From positions 16,621 to 80,620 of the forward strand of contig WRHK01000011.1 of NCBI GenBank assembly GCA_009783295.1: a stretch of 64,000 nt of DNA. The letters run 5' to 3'. The DNA comes from Promicromonosporaceae bacterium. Its GTDB lineage: Bacteria > Actinomycetota > Actinomycetes > Actinomycetales > Cellulomonadaceae. Position numbers and translations under genes: made by a program. Numbering within the stretch: position 1 is the first letter of the stretch; each line of letters opens with the position of its first letter. Under the pieces are notes generated by a model. That model did no database searches. It saw nothing but the letters and a program-made list of their open reading frames with translations, and was not told the origin of the DNA. Below are positions 8,606 through 18,638 of this stretch, one piece after another.

Positions 8606-11600
8606 CCGCCGACGACGAGCAGCTCGGCTTCGAGCTGCACCTGGCCCCCGAGGCCCCGCTGGACGACTGGGCGGCGCTCGAGCCGGCGCCCCCCGCCCCG
8701 GAGCCGACCCTCTCCGCCCGCGAGATCGCCCGCCTCATCGGCCGCCACGAGCCCACCGACGAGCAGGTCGCCGTCATCGAGGCCCCGCTGGAGCCCACGC
8801 TCGTGGTGGCCGGCGCGGGGTCGGGCAAGACGGAGACGATGGCCGCCCGCGTCGTGTGGCTCATCGCCAACGGGCTGGTCGAGCCCGACCAGGTGCTGGG
8901 CCTGACGTTCACCCGCAAGGCGGCCGGCGAGCTCCAGACACGCGTGCAGTCGCGCCTCGCGCAGGTGGCGCGCGCCCGCGGCCGCACGACGTCGGGCGCC
9001 GACGCCGCGATGGACCTGCTCTCCCGACCCACGGTCGCCACGTACAACGCGTACGCGGCGTCGCTGGTCACCGACCACGGGCTGCGGCTCGGCGTCGAGC
9101 CGGGGTCGAGGCTGCTGGGCGAGGCGAACCAGTGGCAGCTCGCCGCCCAGCTGGTCGAGTCGTGGGACGGCGACCTCGGCACGGACCGGTCGGTGTCCGG
9201 CGTCGTCGGTGCGGTGATCGGGCTGTCGGGCGAGCTCGGGGAGCACCTGGTGGCCGTCGACGACGCGAAGCAGGCGCTCGACGCGATGCTCGAGCGCCTC
9301 GGCTCGCTGCCGCTCGGCAAGGGCAAGCGCACCCGCGGCGTCGACGTCGAGAAGCTGCTGCGCAGCCTGGGCGAGCGCCGCGCGCTGCTCGACCTCGTGG
9401 CCGCGTACCGGCGCAGCAAGCGCACCGCCGACGCGCTCGACTTCGGCGACCAGATCGCGTTCGCGGCCGACCTGGCCCGGACCGTGCCGCACGTCGGGGA
9501 GGTCGAGCGCGCGCGGTTCCGTGTGGTGCTGCTCGACGAGTACCAGGACACCTCGTACGCGCAGGTGGAGCTGCTGGCGGGGCTGTTCGGCGGCGGGCAC
9601 GCCGTCACGGCCGTGGGAGACCCGCACCAGTCGATCTACGGCTGGCGCGGCGCGTCGGCATCGGGCCTGGCCCGGTTCCCGGACCGGTTCCGTCACGTCG
9701 ACGGCGCCCCGGCCGGCGTGCGGTACCTGTCGACGTCGTGGCGCAACGACGCCGCGGTGCTCGCGGCGGCGAACGTGGCCTCGGCCCCGCTGCGCACGCC
9801 CGCTGCGCTGCCGGCCTCGGCGGCCGGGCCCAGCACCGCCGTCCACGTCCCCCCGCTCGACCTGCGCCCCGGCGCGGGCACCGGCACCGTCGCCGCGCAC
9901 GTGGCCACCACGCTCGAGGAGGAGGCCGAGGCCGTCGCCGAGTGGGTCGCCGCGCGCTGGCGCCCCGGCTCGCACCCGGAGGGCCGCACCACGGCGGCGG
10001 TGCTGTGCCGCGCCCGCTCGCAGTTCGCGGCCGTCGAGGTCGCGCTGCGCCGGCGCGGGCTGCCGGTCGAGGTGGTCGGCCTGGGTGGCCTGCTCTCGAC
10101 GCCGGAGGTGGTCGACGTCGTCGCGCTGCTCGAGGCCGTGCACGACCCGTCGCGCGGCGACTCGCTGCTGCGCCTGCTCACGGGACCGCGCGTGAACCTC
10201 GGCGCCGCCGACCTGCACGCCCTGGGCTCGTGGGCCCACGACCTGGCCCGCCTCGACGACCCGCGCCGCGCGGCCGAGGCGGCCCGTGCCTCGGCGGTCG
10301 AGTCTGTCGAGACCTTCGAAGACGCCGTCGTCGAGGGCGACGTCGTCGACCACCGTTCGCTGGTCGACGCGCTCGACGAGCTCCCTGCCCCGGGCCGCCC
10401 CGCGCGTGACGGCCGAACTCTCACGGGTGAAGGTCGCACCCGCCTCGCCGCCCTCTCGCGCGTGCTGCACGGCCTGCGCGGACTCACCTACCTGTCGCTG
10501 CCGGAACTCGTGGTGCAGGCGGAGCGCGCGCTCGGCCTGGACGTCGAGGTCGCCACGGCGGACGCCCTCGCGGCACTGATCCCGGGCGCGGGGGAGCGCG
10601 TCAGCCTGCGCGGCCGCGAGCACCTCGACGCGTTCCGCGACGTCGCGGCCACGTTCGCGCAGTCGGCGGACGTCGCGACCCTGGGCGCGTTCCTCGCGTG
10701 GCTGGGCGTCGCACAGTCCCAGGAGCGGGGTCTCGACCTGCCCGTGCGTGAGCCCGACCCGGACGCCGTGCAGGTCATCACCGCGCATGCCGCCAAGGGC
10801 CTGGAGTGGGACGTCGTCGCCGTCCCGGGGCTGGTGGACGGCGTGTTCCCGACGATCGAGGAGACCTCGGCCGGGCGCGTCGACAGCGGCTGGCTCACCG
10901 ACGTCTCCGCGCTGCCGTACCCGCTGCGCGGCGACGCCGCCGACCTGCCGCGCTTCCGCTGGGACGAGGCGGCGGACGTCAAGGAGCTCGACGAGCTGCG
11001 CAAGGCGTTCCGCAGCGCGTGCGGCGAGCACGCCCTGGCCGAGGAGCGGCGCCTCGCCTACGTCGCGTTCACGCGCGCCCGTCGTGAGCTTCTGCTCGCG
11101 GCGCACTGGTGGGGCACCGCGTCCAAGCCGCGCCGCCTGTCGCCGTTCCTGGTCGAGCTGGCCGAGGCGGGCCTGGTGCGCGCCGACAGCTGGACGGCCG
11201 CGCCCGCCCCCGGTGACACCAACCCGCGCGACGAGAACGAGGACACGGGCGTCTGGCCGGCCCCCGACGCCGACGAGGCCGGGTCCCCGCGGGACGTGCT
11301 GCGCGCGACGGCGGCGCAGGTCGACGCCGCGGTGCGGGCCCGCGCGGCAGCAACCGAGCAGGTGGCACCCGGCGAGCTCACCGCCGAGCCGGGCGTGCTG
11401 CGCGACGCCGCCGGCCACGACGTCGTCGAGCTCGCGCGCATGCTGCTCGCCGAGCGCGACGAACGCGTGGGCCACGAGGTCAGCCTCCCCGCGCACGTGA
11501 GCGCGTCGGGCCTGGTGCGGCTGGCGACGGACCGCGACGAGTTCGCCCTGCAGCTCCGCCGCCCGGTCCCGGCCCAGCCGACCGTCCACGCCCGCCGCGG

Positions 11601-12081
11601 CACCCGCTTCCACGAGTGGGTGGAGCGGTACTTCACGTCGTCGTCGCTGGTCGACGTCGACGACCTGCCCGGCGCCGACGACGTCGAGACCGACGAGGCG
11701 CTCGACGCCCTCCAGGAGCGGTTCCGGGCCAGCGAGTGGGCCGGCCGCACGCCGGTGGCCGTCGAGCAGGACGTCGAGACGCCGCTCGCCGGCGTCATGA
11801 CCCGCTCGCGCATGGACGCCGTGTTCCCCGACCCGGCGAACGGCCCGGACGCGGTGGTGGTCGTCGACTGGAAGACGGGCCGCCCGCCCGCCGACGCCGC
11901 CGCCCGCGCCGCCCGCGAGGTCCAGCTGGCCGTGTACCGGCTGGCGTGGTCGCGCTGGACGGGCCTGCCGCTCGAGCAGGTCAGCGCTGCGTTCTGCTAC
12001 GTCGCGACGGGGGAGACGGTGCGCCCGGAGCGGCTGCGCACGGAGGAGGAGCTGGAGGCGCTGATCCTGGGCCGGGAGTGA
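8602..12081 (+). CDS. adnB: ATP-dependent helicase/nuclease subunit AdnB
   Basis: GTG start overlapping adnA stop; GAGSGKTETMAARVVWLIANGL, DEYQDTSYAQ, GDPHQSIYGWRGA, C-terminal VVDWKTGRPP nuclease motif. Confidence 0.88.
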   Translation: MTADDEQLGFELHLAPEAPLDDWAALEPAPPAPEPTLSAREIARLIGRHEPTDEQVAVIEAPLEPTLVVAGAGSGKTETMAARVVWLIANGLVEPDQVLGLTFTRKAAGELQTRVQSRLAQVARARGRTTSGADAAMDLLSRPTVATYNAYAASLVTDHGLRLGVEPGSRLLGEANQWQLAAQLVESWDGDLGTDRSVSGVVGAVIGLSGELGEHLVAVDDAKQALDAMLERLGSLPLGKGKRTRGVDVEKLLRSLGERRALLDLVAAYRRSKRTADALDFGDQIAFAADLARTVPHVGEVERARFRVVLLDEYQDTSYAQVELLAGLFGGGHAVTAVGDPHQSIYGWRGASASGLARFPDRFRHVDGAPAGVRYLSTSWRNDAAVLAAANVASAPLRTPAALPASAAGPSTAVHVPPLDLRPGAGTGTVAAHVATTLEEEAEAVAEWVAARWRPGSHPEGRTTAAVLCRARSQFAAVEVALRRRGLPVEVVGLGGLLSTPEVVDVVALLEAVHDPSRGDSLLRLLTGPRVNLGAADLHALGSWAHDLARLDDPRRAAEAARASAVESVETFEDAVVEGDVVDHRSLVDALDELPAPGRPARDGRTLTGEGRTRLAALSRVLHGLRGLTYLSLPELVVQAERALGLDVEVATADALAALIPGAGERVSLRGREHLDAFRDVAATFAQSADVATLGAFLAWLGVAQSQERGLDLPVREPDPDAVQVITAHAAKGLEWDVVAVPGLVDGVFPTIEETSAGRVDSGWLTDVSALPYPLRGDAADLPRFRWDEAADVKELDELRKAFRSACGEHALAEERRLAYVAFTRARRELLLAAHWWGTASKPRRLSPFLVELAEAGLVRADSWTAAPAPGDTNPRDENEDTGVWPAPDADEAGSPRDVLRATAAQVDAAVRARAAATEQVAPGELTAEPGVLRDAAGHDVVELARMLLAERDERVGHEVSLPAHVSASGLVRLATDRDEFALQLRRPVPAQPTVHARRGTRFHEWVERYFTSSSLVDVDDLPGADDVETDEALDALQERFRASEWAGRTPVAVEQDVETPLAGVMTRSRMDAVFPDPANGPDAVVVVDWKTGRPPADAAARAAREVQLAVYRLAWSRWTGLPLEQVSAAFCYVATGETVRPERLRTEEELEALILGRE

Positions 12082-12084
12082 GCG

Positions 12085-12153
12085 TCAGGTCGGTGGTTCG
12101 GGATCGGATCGGCGGTTCCGGGCCGCCGACCTGATCCCGAACCACCGACCTGA
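12085..12153. terminator. Long intergenic hairpin between convergent adnB and phosphotransferase genes (repeat family GATCAGGTCGGTG)
   Basis: 21-bp perfect inverted repeat TCAGGTCGGTGGTTCGGGATC (12085-12105) / GATCCCGAACCACCGACCTGA (12133-12153). Confidence 0.6.
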
Positions 12154-12173
12154 TCCCCGGGACCAACCCCACG

Positions 12174-13097
12174 TCAGGACGCGTCGTCCTCGCGCGTCGC
12201 CTCGTCCAGGTCGGCCAGCATCGCCTCGGCGTCGGCCACGATCTCGGGCAGGTGCTGCCGCACGCCGTGCAGCAGCCAGCGCGCGAGCGCGAGCTCGCCC
12301 ACCAGCAGCGCCCGGTCGACCAGGCGCGGGTCCTGGAGCTCGGTGCGGCGCAGCTGGTAGGCCTCCATGATCGAGTCGACCGCCTCGGGCGGGGCCGCCA
12401 CCAGCAGCCAGGCGAGGTCGTCGGCGGGGTCGGCGACGCGGGCGTCCGACCAGCCGGTGATGGCGGCGACGCGGCCGCCGGCCACGAGCACCTGCTCGGC
12501 GGCGAGGTCGCCGTGCACCACCACGGGCCGGAACCGCCACAGGGCGACGTCCTCGAGCGCGGCCTCCCAGCGGCGCAGCAGCGCCGTGGGCACGCGCCCG
12601 GTGGCGGCGGCCTCGTCGAGCTCGACCAGGCGGCGGTCGCGGTACACCTCGGCGGTGTACGACGGCAGCCCGCACGCCTCGACCACCGACGCCGGCAGCT
12701 CGTGCACGGCGGCGAGGGTGCGGCCCAGGTCGGCGGCGAGCCCCGGCCCGGGGTGCAGGGCCTCGATGTCCAGGGGCGTGCCGACGATGTGCTTGTGGAC
12801 GACGGCACGCCCGCCCTCGGGCAGCAGCGCGGACCCGGCGATGCGCGGCACCGCGAACGGCAGCACTCCCGCCTCCTGGTACAGCGCGAGCGACTCGAGC
12901 AGCTCCATCTCGGCCTCGAGCGCGGCCCCCGCCATGGTGGTCTGGGGGGCCCGCACCTCCCACTGCGTGCCGTCGGCGGCGGTCACGACGGCGACGTCGT
13001 ACTCGCCCACGGCGTCCTCCGCGCGGACCGACCGGGCGTCGAGGCCCGGCACGGCCGCCGTCGTGAGGGCGGCGAGGGCAAGGGGAGAACGGGGCAC
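12174..13097 (-). CDS. Phosphotransferase family protein (APH/macrolide-kinase-like)
   Basis: 307 aa; VVHGDLAAEQVLV...ITGWSDARVADPADDLAWL kinase motifs. Confidence 0.8.
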   Translation of the reverse strand: MPRSPLALAALTTAAVPGLDARSVRAEDAVGEYDVAVVTAADGTQWEVRAPQTTMAGAALEAEMELLESLALYQEAGVLPFAVPRIAGSALLPEGGRAVVHKHIVGTPLDIEALHPGPGLAADLGRTLAAVHELPASVVEACGLPSYTAEVYRDRRLVELDEAAATGRVPTALLRRWEAALEDVALWRFRPVVVHGDLAAEQVLVAGGRVAAITGWSDARVADPADDLAWLLVAAPPEAVDSIMEAYQLRRTELQDPRLVDRALLVGELALARWLLHGVRQHLPEIVADAEAMLADLDEATREDDAS

Positions 13098-13164
13098 GTG
13101 ACCACCGTAACGGCGCCCTGCTCGGGCCCGGCGCTGCGGCGCGCGTGTCGGGTACGTTCGGGAG

Positions 13165-14184
13165 GTGCTGAACCCGCTCCCGCCGCTGGACCTCCCGCTC
13201 GCCCGCGCCCTGCACGACCGCGCCGCCGAGCGCCGCGACGACCCCGGCCTGCTCGCCGCGCTCTACAAGGACCCCGCCACGCGGGTGCTGGTGCTGCACG
13301 GAGACCGCCTCGCCGTCGGCGGCGAGGGCCGCGGCGCGCACCTGGCGCTGCTGGCGCCGGCCGGCCTGCCGGCCCCCGCGGAGGCCGGCCCGACGCCGCC
13401 CCCGCACTACGACGCCGCCGACGACCCTGTGGACGTGCGGCACGACGTACCCGTCCCCCCGCCGCCCCTGTGGTTCTGGCTCGGGGAGCACGACGGCGTC
13501 CATTACGTCGCGCTCGCAGGTGCGGCCGGCGACGAGCGGCCCACCGCTGCCGGCGCCTGGGCCACCCTGCGCGAGCTCGACGCCCTGGACCACCTGGAGC
13601 AGGGGCTGGCCACGCAGGCCGTCGCGCTGGCGGGCTGGCACGCCGTCCACGGCTTCTGCCCCCGCTGCGGCGCGCCGACGCAGGTGCGCAAGGCGGGCTG
13701 GGTGCGCTGGTGCCCCGTCGAGGACCGCGAGCTCTACCCGCGCACGGACCCCGCGGTGATCATGACGGTCGTGGACGACGACGACCGCCTGCTGCTGGGC
13801 CACGCCGCCCACTGGCCCGAGGGCCGGTTCTCGACCCTCGCGGGGTTCGTCGAGCCGGGGGAGAGCCTCGAGCAGGCGGTGCGCCGCGAGGTCGCCGAGG
13901 AGGTCCACGTGCACGTGGCCGACGGCCTCGCCGACGTCGTGTACCGCGGCTCGCAGGCGTGGCCGTTCCCGGCGTCGCTCATGGTGGGCTTCCGCGCGCA
14001 CGTGACGGGGCACGGGATCGAGGCCAGGACGGACGGCGTCGAGCTGACGGACGCCCGCTGGTTCACGCGCGAGGAGCTGCTCAAGGCCGTCGAGACCGGC
14101 GAGGTCAGGCTGCCGACGCGCCTCAGCATCGCCCGCGCACTCATCGAGGAGTGGTACGGAGGCCGGCTGCCCGGCGAGTGGTGA
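13165..14184 (+). CDS. nudC: NAD(+) diphosphatase (Nudix)
   Basis: Zn-ribbon FCPRCGAPT, Nudix box GFVEPGESLEQAVRREVAEEV; GTG start. Confidence 0.9.
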   Translation: MLNPLPPLDLPLARALHDRAAERRDDPGLLAALYKDPATRVLVLHGDRLAVGGEGRGAHLALLAPAGLPAPAEAGPTPPPHYDAADDPVDVRHDVPVPPPPLWFWLGEHDGVHYVALAGAAGDERPTAAGAWATLRELDALDHLEQGLATQAVALAGWHAVHGFCPRCGAPTQVRKAGWVRWCPVEDRELYPRTDPAVIMTVVDDDDRLLLGHAAHWPEGRFSTLAGFVEPGESLEQAVRREVAEEVHVHVADGLADVVYRGSQAWPFPASLMVGFRAHVTGHGIEARTDGVELTDARWFTREELLKAVETGEVRLPTRLSIARALIEEWYGGRLPGEW

Positions 14185-14202
14185 GGCCCGCGGGTGTCAG
14201 GC

Positions 14203-14448
14203 TCAGGCCGCGAGCGCCCGCTTGACGTCGGCCAGGCTCGGGTTGGTCGCCGCCGACCCGTCGGGGTAGACGACGGTGGGGACCGTCCGGTTGCCGCCGT
14301 TGACGCTCTCCACGAAGGCGGCGGCCTCCGGGTCCTGCTCGACGTCGATCTCGGTCCACGCGATCCCGTTGGCCTTGAGGGCCGTCTTCAGGCTGCGGCA
14401 GTAGCCGCACCAGGTCGTCGTGTACATCGTCAGCGTCTCGGCTGCCAT
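14203..14448 (-). CDS. Glutaredoxin/mycoredoxin-like protein
   Basis: MAAETLTMYTTTWCGYCRSLKTALKANGIAW. Confidence 0.9.
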   Translation of the reverse strand: MAAETLTMYTTTWCGYCRSLKTALKANGIAWTEIDVEQDPEAAAFVESVNGGNRTVPTVVYPDGSAATNPSLADVKRALAA

Positions 14449-14521
14449 CGGGACCTCTCGTTCCGCTCGGGGTGTTCGTTGGGGCAACGGGTGTGGCGAC
14501 GGGCTTGTTCCGCGCCGGCGC

Positions 14522-14881
14522 TCAGGCGTCAGCGGGGACGACGGCACCGGCCAGGAACCCGCGCAGCGTCTCACGGCTCGCGGACAGGCAGGCAATCCGT
14601 TCGTCGAGGGCGGCCAGCTCCTTGCCGAGCATCTGGGCGAGCTCGGCCGTGCACTCGCGGGTCCAGGTGGGCTTCTCCATGTCGAGCACCGCGCGGATCA
14701 GCCGGGTGGGCACGCCCGCGGTGACGTGGTTGCGGATGCGGCGCACGCGGTCGACGTCGGCCTCGTCGTACACGCGGTAGCCGTTGGTGCCGCGCGTGGG
14801 CTCGAGCAGCCCCTGGGACTCGTAGTAGCGGATCATCCGGGTGGCCACCCCGGTGCGCTCCGCGACGTCGCCGATCTTCAC
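14522..14881 (-). CDS. MerR family transcriptional regulator
   Basis: VKIGDVAERTGVATRMIRYYESQGLLEPTRGTNGYRVYDE...; GTG start at 14881. Confidence 0.88.
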   Translation of the reverse strand: MKIGDVAERTGVATRMIRYYESQGLLEPTRGTNGYRVYDEADVDRVRRIRNHVTAGVPTRLIRAVLDMEKPTWTRECTAELAQMLGKELAALDERIACLSASRETLRGFLAGAVVPADA

Positions 14882-14894
14882 ATCTCCACCGTCC

Positions 14895-14916
14895 TTGACA
14901 TTGACATCAATGTCAA
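14895..14916. promoter_or_regulatory. MerR-type operator between divergent merR-like and MFS genes
   Basis: Perfect dyad TTGACATTGA-CA-TCAATGTCAA. Confidence 0.75.
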
Positions 14917-14933
14917 TGTCTACGGTCGGGACC

Positions 14934-16118
14934 ATGACCATCTCGACCCCGCGAGCCGCCTGGGTGCCCGTGATCGCCCTGGCCGCCGGGACGCTCTGGA
15001 CCGTCACCGCCGAGCTGCTCCCCGCGGCGCTGCTGCTGCGCATCTCCGCCGGCACGGGCGCCCCCCCGGGCGCCGTCGGCGTGCTCGTCACGGCCTGGGG
15101 CGTGACCATCGCGGCGCTGAGCCTGCCCCTGGCGCGCGCCACGCGACGGGTCGACCGGCGCACCCTGCTGGTCGCCTCCCTGGTCGCGACCGGGGTGGCC
15201 ACGGTGCTCACCGCGCTCGCGCCGTCCTACACGGCGCTCCTGGTGGCCCGGACGCTCGCCGCGGTGGGGCACGGGCTCTTCTGGGCGCTCGTGGTGGTGG
15301 CCGCCGGGTCCCTGGTGCCCGAGAAGGACGTGCCGCGGGCGGTTGCCGTGGTCGTCGCAGGGCCGGCCGTCGCCACCGTCGCCGCCGTCCCGGCCGCGAC
15401 CGCGCTCGGCGAGGCCGCCGGCTGGCGCCTCGCGTTCGGGGCCGTGGGCGCGCTGACGGTCGCGACGGGCCTCGCGCTGCTGCCGCTGCTGCCGCGCATG
15501 GCGCCGCCGCCCATGGTGCGCGGGCGGCGCGACCCCAGCGCGGTCCCGGTCGTGCGCGTCGCGGTGCTGGGCGGGGTGGTGCTGGTCGCCCACTTCGCCG
15601 TGTTCACGTACCTGGGGCCCGCCCTGGCGGCGGCGGGCGCGCTCGCGCGTGGCCGCCTGAGCGTCGTGCTGCTGGTATTCGGGGTCGCAGGGCTGCTCGG
15701 GCTGGCCGTCGCCCCCGCCGCGGCGCGCCGCCTGCCCACGCTGGCACTGCCGGTCACGGCGGCGGTCGTCGCCGTCGCGCTGCTCGCCCTGGGTGCCGCC
15801 GGGGGCAGCCACCCGGCGGTGCTCGCCGTGGTGGCGGTGTGGGGCGTCGCGCTCGGCGCCCTGCCCGTGGTGTTCCAGACGCGCCTGCTGGCCCTGGCCT
15901 CCGCGGCGTTCCGTCCGACGGCGGGGGCCGTCATGGTGGTGGCGCTGAACCTCGGGATCGCTGTCGGCGCTGCCGCGGGCGCCGTGGCCGGGGGCGGGGA
16001 CGGGCCGCTCCCGCTCCCGGTCCTGGGCGCCGCCGTGGCCGCGGTCGCGGCGGTCGGCCTCACGACGGCGGCGCTCCGCCGCACGGACGCCGGGCTGGTC
16101 GCCGCCGCACGGCCATGA
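14934..16118 (+). CDS. MFS transporter
   Basis: ~395 aa, 12-TM style hydrophobic pattern, divergent from MerR regulator. Confidence 0.88.
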   Translation: MTISTPRAAWVPVIALAAGTLWTVTAELLPAALLLRISAGTGAPPGAVGVLVTAWGVTIAALSLPLARATRRVDRRTLLVASLVATGVATVLTALAPSYTALLVARTLAAVGHGLFWALVVVAAGSLVPEKDVPRAVAVVVAGPAVATVAAVPAATALGEAAGWRLAFGAVGALTVATGLALLPLLPRMAPPPMVRGRRDPSAVPVVRVAVLGGVVLVAHFAVFTYLGPALAAAGALARGRLSVVLLVFGVAGLLGLAVAPAAARRLPTLALPVTAAVVAVALLALGAAGGSHPAVLAVVAVWGVALGALPVVFQTRLLALASAAFRPTAGAVMVVALNLGIAVGAAAGAVAGGGDGPLPLPVLGAAVAAVAAVGLTTAALRRTDAGLVAAARP

Positions 16119-16170
16119 CCCTGGGGACGACGGGCCCCGGCTGTCGGCCGCGGCTGCAAGAATCGCGGCG

Positions 16171-18222
16171 ATGCCCAGCCACACCACCCCCGACGCGATC
16201 CTCGCCGCCCTCGACCCCGAGCAGCGCGAGGTCGCCTCCGCGCTGCGCGGCCCCGTCGTGGTGCTGGCCGGCGCGGGGACGGGCAAGACGCGCGCGATCA
16301 CGCACCGCATCGCCTACGGCGTGCGCACGGGCGTCTACGCGCCCACCACGGTGCTCGCCGTGACCTTCACCGCGCGCGCCGCAGGGGAGATGCGCACGCG
16401 CCTGCGCGAGCTCGGCGTGGCCGGCGTCCAGGCCCGCACCTTCCACGCGGCGGCCCTGCGGCAGCTCGGCTACTTCTGGCCGCGCGTCATCGGCGGCGCC
16501 CCGAACCGCATCCTCGAGCACAAGGCCCCGCTGGTCGCGGAGGCCGCCCGCCTGGTCGGTGTGAACGTCGACCGCGTCGCGGTGCGCGACCTCGCGAGCG
16601 AGATCGAGTGGGCCAAGGTCAGCCTGGTGGCCCCCGACGACTACGAGCGCCGGGCCGCCACGGCGGGCCGCCCCGCCCCGGCCGGTTTCGACCATCAGCA
16701 GGTGGCCCGCCTGGCCACCGCGTACGAGGACGTCAAGAGCGAGCGCGGCGTCATCGACTTCGAGGACGTGCTGCAGATCCTCGCGGGGATCCTCGCGGAG
16801 AACCGCGCCGTCGCGGACGAGGTGCGGTCGCAGTACCGGCACTTCGTGGTCGACGAGTACCAGGACGTCTCGCCGCTCCAGCAGTTCCTGCTCGACCAAT
16901 GGCTCGGCGACCGCAGCGAGCTGTGCGTCGTCGGCGACCCGTCCCAGACCATCTACTCCTTCACCGGCGCGACGCCCGGCTACCTGCTCCAGTTCCGCAA
17001 GCGGTTCCCGCAGGCCCACGAGGTGCGGCTCGAGCGCGACTACCGCTCCACGCCCCAGGTGGTGCACCTGGCCAACGAGGTGCTGCGCCACGGCCGCGTG
17101 GCAGGCGCGCTCGAGCTGCGCGCCCAGCGCAAGCCTGGCCCCCCGGTCGGCTTCACCGCGTACGACGACGACGAGGCCGAGGCCGCCGGGATCGCCGCTC
17201 GCGCCAAGCGCCTCGTCGCCGCGGGCACCCGGCCCAGCGAGATCGCCGTGCTCTACCGCACCAACGCCCAGTCGGAGGCCTTCGAGGCGGCGCTCGCCGA
17301 GGCAGGGGTCGGCTACCAGGTGCGCGGCGGCGAGCGGTTCTTCCAGCGCAAGGAGGTGCGCGACGCCGTCGTGCTGCTGCGCGGCGCCGCCCGGTCCGCC
17401 GACCCGGACCAGCCGATGCCCGAGCAGGTGCGCGACGTGCTGACCACGGCCGGCTGGCAGGAGAAGGCCCCCGCGGCGCGCGGAGCGACGCGCGAGCGGT
17501 GGGACGCGCTGCAGGCGCTGGTCGCGCTCGCCGACCAGCTCGCCGCGACCGCGCCCGACGGGACGGCGCCCACCATCGCCACGCTCGTCGCCGAGCTCGA
17601 GGAGCGCGCCGCCGCCCAGCACGCCCCCACGGTCGAGGGCGTGACGCTCGCGTCGCTGCACGCGGCCAAGGGCCTGGAGTGGGACGCCGTCTTCCTCGCC
17701 GGGATGAGCGAGGGCCTCATGCCGATCTCGCTCGCGGAGACGGACGACGCCGTCGCCGAGGAGCGCCGCCTGCTCTATGTCGGCGTCACGCGCGCCCGCG
17801 AGCACCTCGAGGTGTCGTTCGCACGTGCCCGGCCCGGGGGGCGTCCCAGCCGCAAGCGCACGCGGTTCCTCGACGGCCTGTGGCCCGAGCCCGACGGCGC
17901 CCGCCGGTCGACCGCGCGCGCCCGCACGGTCGGCAACGGCCGGTCGCACGCCCTGCTGACGGGCGAGCCCGACCCCGCCCTGTTCGAGGCGCTCCGCGAG
18001 TGGCGCCGCCTCACGGCCGCCGCGCTCGACAAGCCCGCCTACACGGTGCTCACCGACCAGGTGCTCGCCGCCGTCGCCGAGATCCGCCCCACCTCGACCA
18101 TGCAGCTCGCGCGGATCCACGGCATCGGGCCCGCCAAGATCGACCGGTTCGGGGCCCAGGTGCTGGCGGTCGTGGCCGCCGCGGGCGGCCCGGAAAAAAC
18201 TTCTCGGACATATCCCGAATAA
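16171..18222 (+). CDS. uvrD2: ATP-dependent DNA helicase UvrD2 with C-terminal HRDC domain
   Basis: GAGTGKTRAITHRIAYG, DEYQDVSPLQQ, GDPSQTIYSFTGA, C-terminal HRDC-like ...MQLARIHGIGPAKIDRFG; adjacent to whiB7. Confidence 0.88.
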   Translation: MPSHTTPDAILAALDPEQREVASALRGPVVVLAGAGTGKTRAITHRIAYGVRTGVYAPTTVLAVTFTARAAGEMRTRLRELGVAGVQARTFHAAALRQLGYFWPRVIGGAPNRILEHKAPLVAEAARLVGVNVDRVAVRDLASEIEWAKVSLVAPDDYERRAATAGRPAPAGFDHQQVARLATAYEDVKSERGVIDFEDVLQILAGILAENRAVADEVRSQYRHFVVDEYQDVSPLQQFLLDQWLGDRSELCVVGDPSQTIYSFTGATPGYLLQFRKRFPQAHEVRLERDYRSTPQVVHLANEVLRHGRVAGALELRAQRKPGPPVGFTAYDDDEAEAAGIAARAKRLVAAGTRPSEIAVLYRTNAQSEAFEAALAEAGVGYQVRGGERFFQRKEVRDAVVLLRGAARSADPDQPMPEQVRDVLTTAGWQEKAPAARGATRERWDALQALVALADQLAATAPDGTAPTIATLVAELEERAAAQHAPTVEGVTLASLHAAKGLEWDAVFLAGMSEGLMPISLAETDDAVAEERRLLYVGVTRAREHLEVSFARARPGGRPSRKRTRFLDGLWPEPDGARRSTARARTVGNGRSHALLTGEPDPALFEALREWRRLTAAALDKPAYTVLTDQVLAAVAEIRPTSTMQLARIHGIGPAKIDRFGAQVLAVVAAAGGPEKTSRTYPE

Positions 18223-18256
18223 AAGGTGTGGCGCCCGGGGGTGGTCGGTCTATCCT
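18218..18256 (+). promoter_or_regulatory. Putative whiB7 autoregulated promoter
   Basis: AT-rich AATAAAA (18218-18224, includes uvrD2 stop) just upstream of -35-like TGTGGC (18227-18232); -10-like TATCCT (18251-18256), 18-nt spacer. Confidence 0.5.
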
Positions 18257-18326
18257 CGGAGAGTCCCTGCTGGAGGAGGCGCGCGCCGCGAGGCGTGGGC
18301 CCGAGCGTTCGAAGGAGGTGGAACCC

Positions 18327-18509
18327 GTGGAGAGCATCAACACGACGACGGTCTTTATCGAGCCGACGTATGCCCTGACGCATGCGCTGGTCATTGATAT
18401 GCCGTCCCGTCTGCGTGGGCACAAGTCCGTCGTCGCACAGCCTCGTTGGCTCCGTGGCGACCGCCTCGCTCTCGCCCCAGACTCCGCTCCCCGGAACCAT
18501 CCGGCGTAA
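18327..18509 (+). CDS. Leader uORF in the whiB7 5' region (60 aa)
   Basis: GGAGG upstream of GTG; VESINTTTVFIEPTYALTHALVIDMPSRLRGHKSVVAQPRWLRGDRLALAPDSAPRNHPA*, ends 16 nt before attenuator hairpin. Confidence 0.55.
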   Translation: MESINTTTVFIEPTYALTHALVIDMPSRLRGHKSVVAQPRWLRGDRLALAPDSAPRNHPA

Positions 18510-18525
18510 CACACGCCAGATCTCC

Positions 18526-18568
18526 AGGCCGCGGAGTCCTCCCAGGACCCGCGGCCTTCGTTTCTCTC
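18526..18568 (+). terminator. Attenuator-type intrinsic terminator in whiB7 leader
   Basis: AGGCCGCGG-A-GTCCT-CCC-AGGAC-CCGCGGCCT followed by TCGTTTCTCTC. Confidence 0.7.
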
Positions 18569-18638
18569 CGATGAGAACCGTAGGAACCGCAGGTCCTGAA
18601 AGAACGAAGACGACTTTCAGAACCTGACGGAGGACCTC

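Noticed and set aside
5288-11613. Very long antisense ORFs opposite adnA/adnB (1079-1098 aa) and many others in the ORF track
   Set aside because: Shadow ORFs from high GC and low stop frequency; low-complexity Arg/Ala/Gly-rich translations, no recognisable domains.
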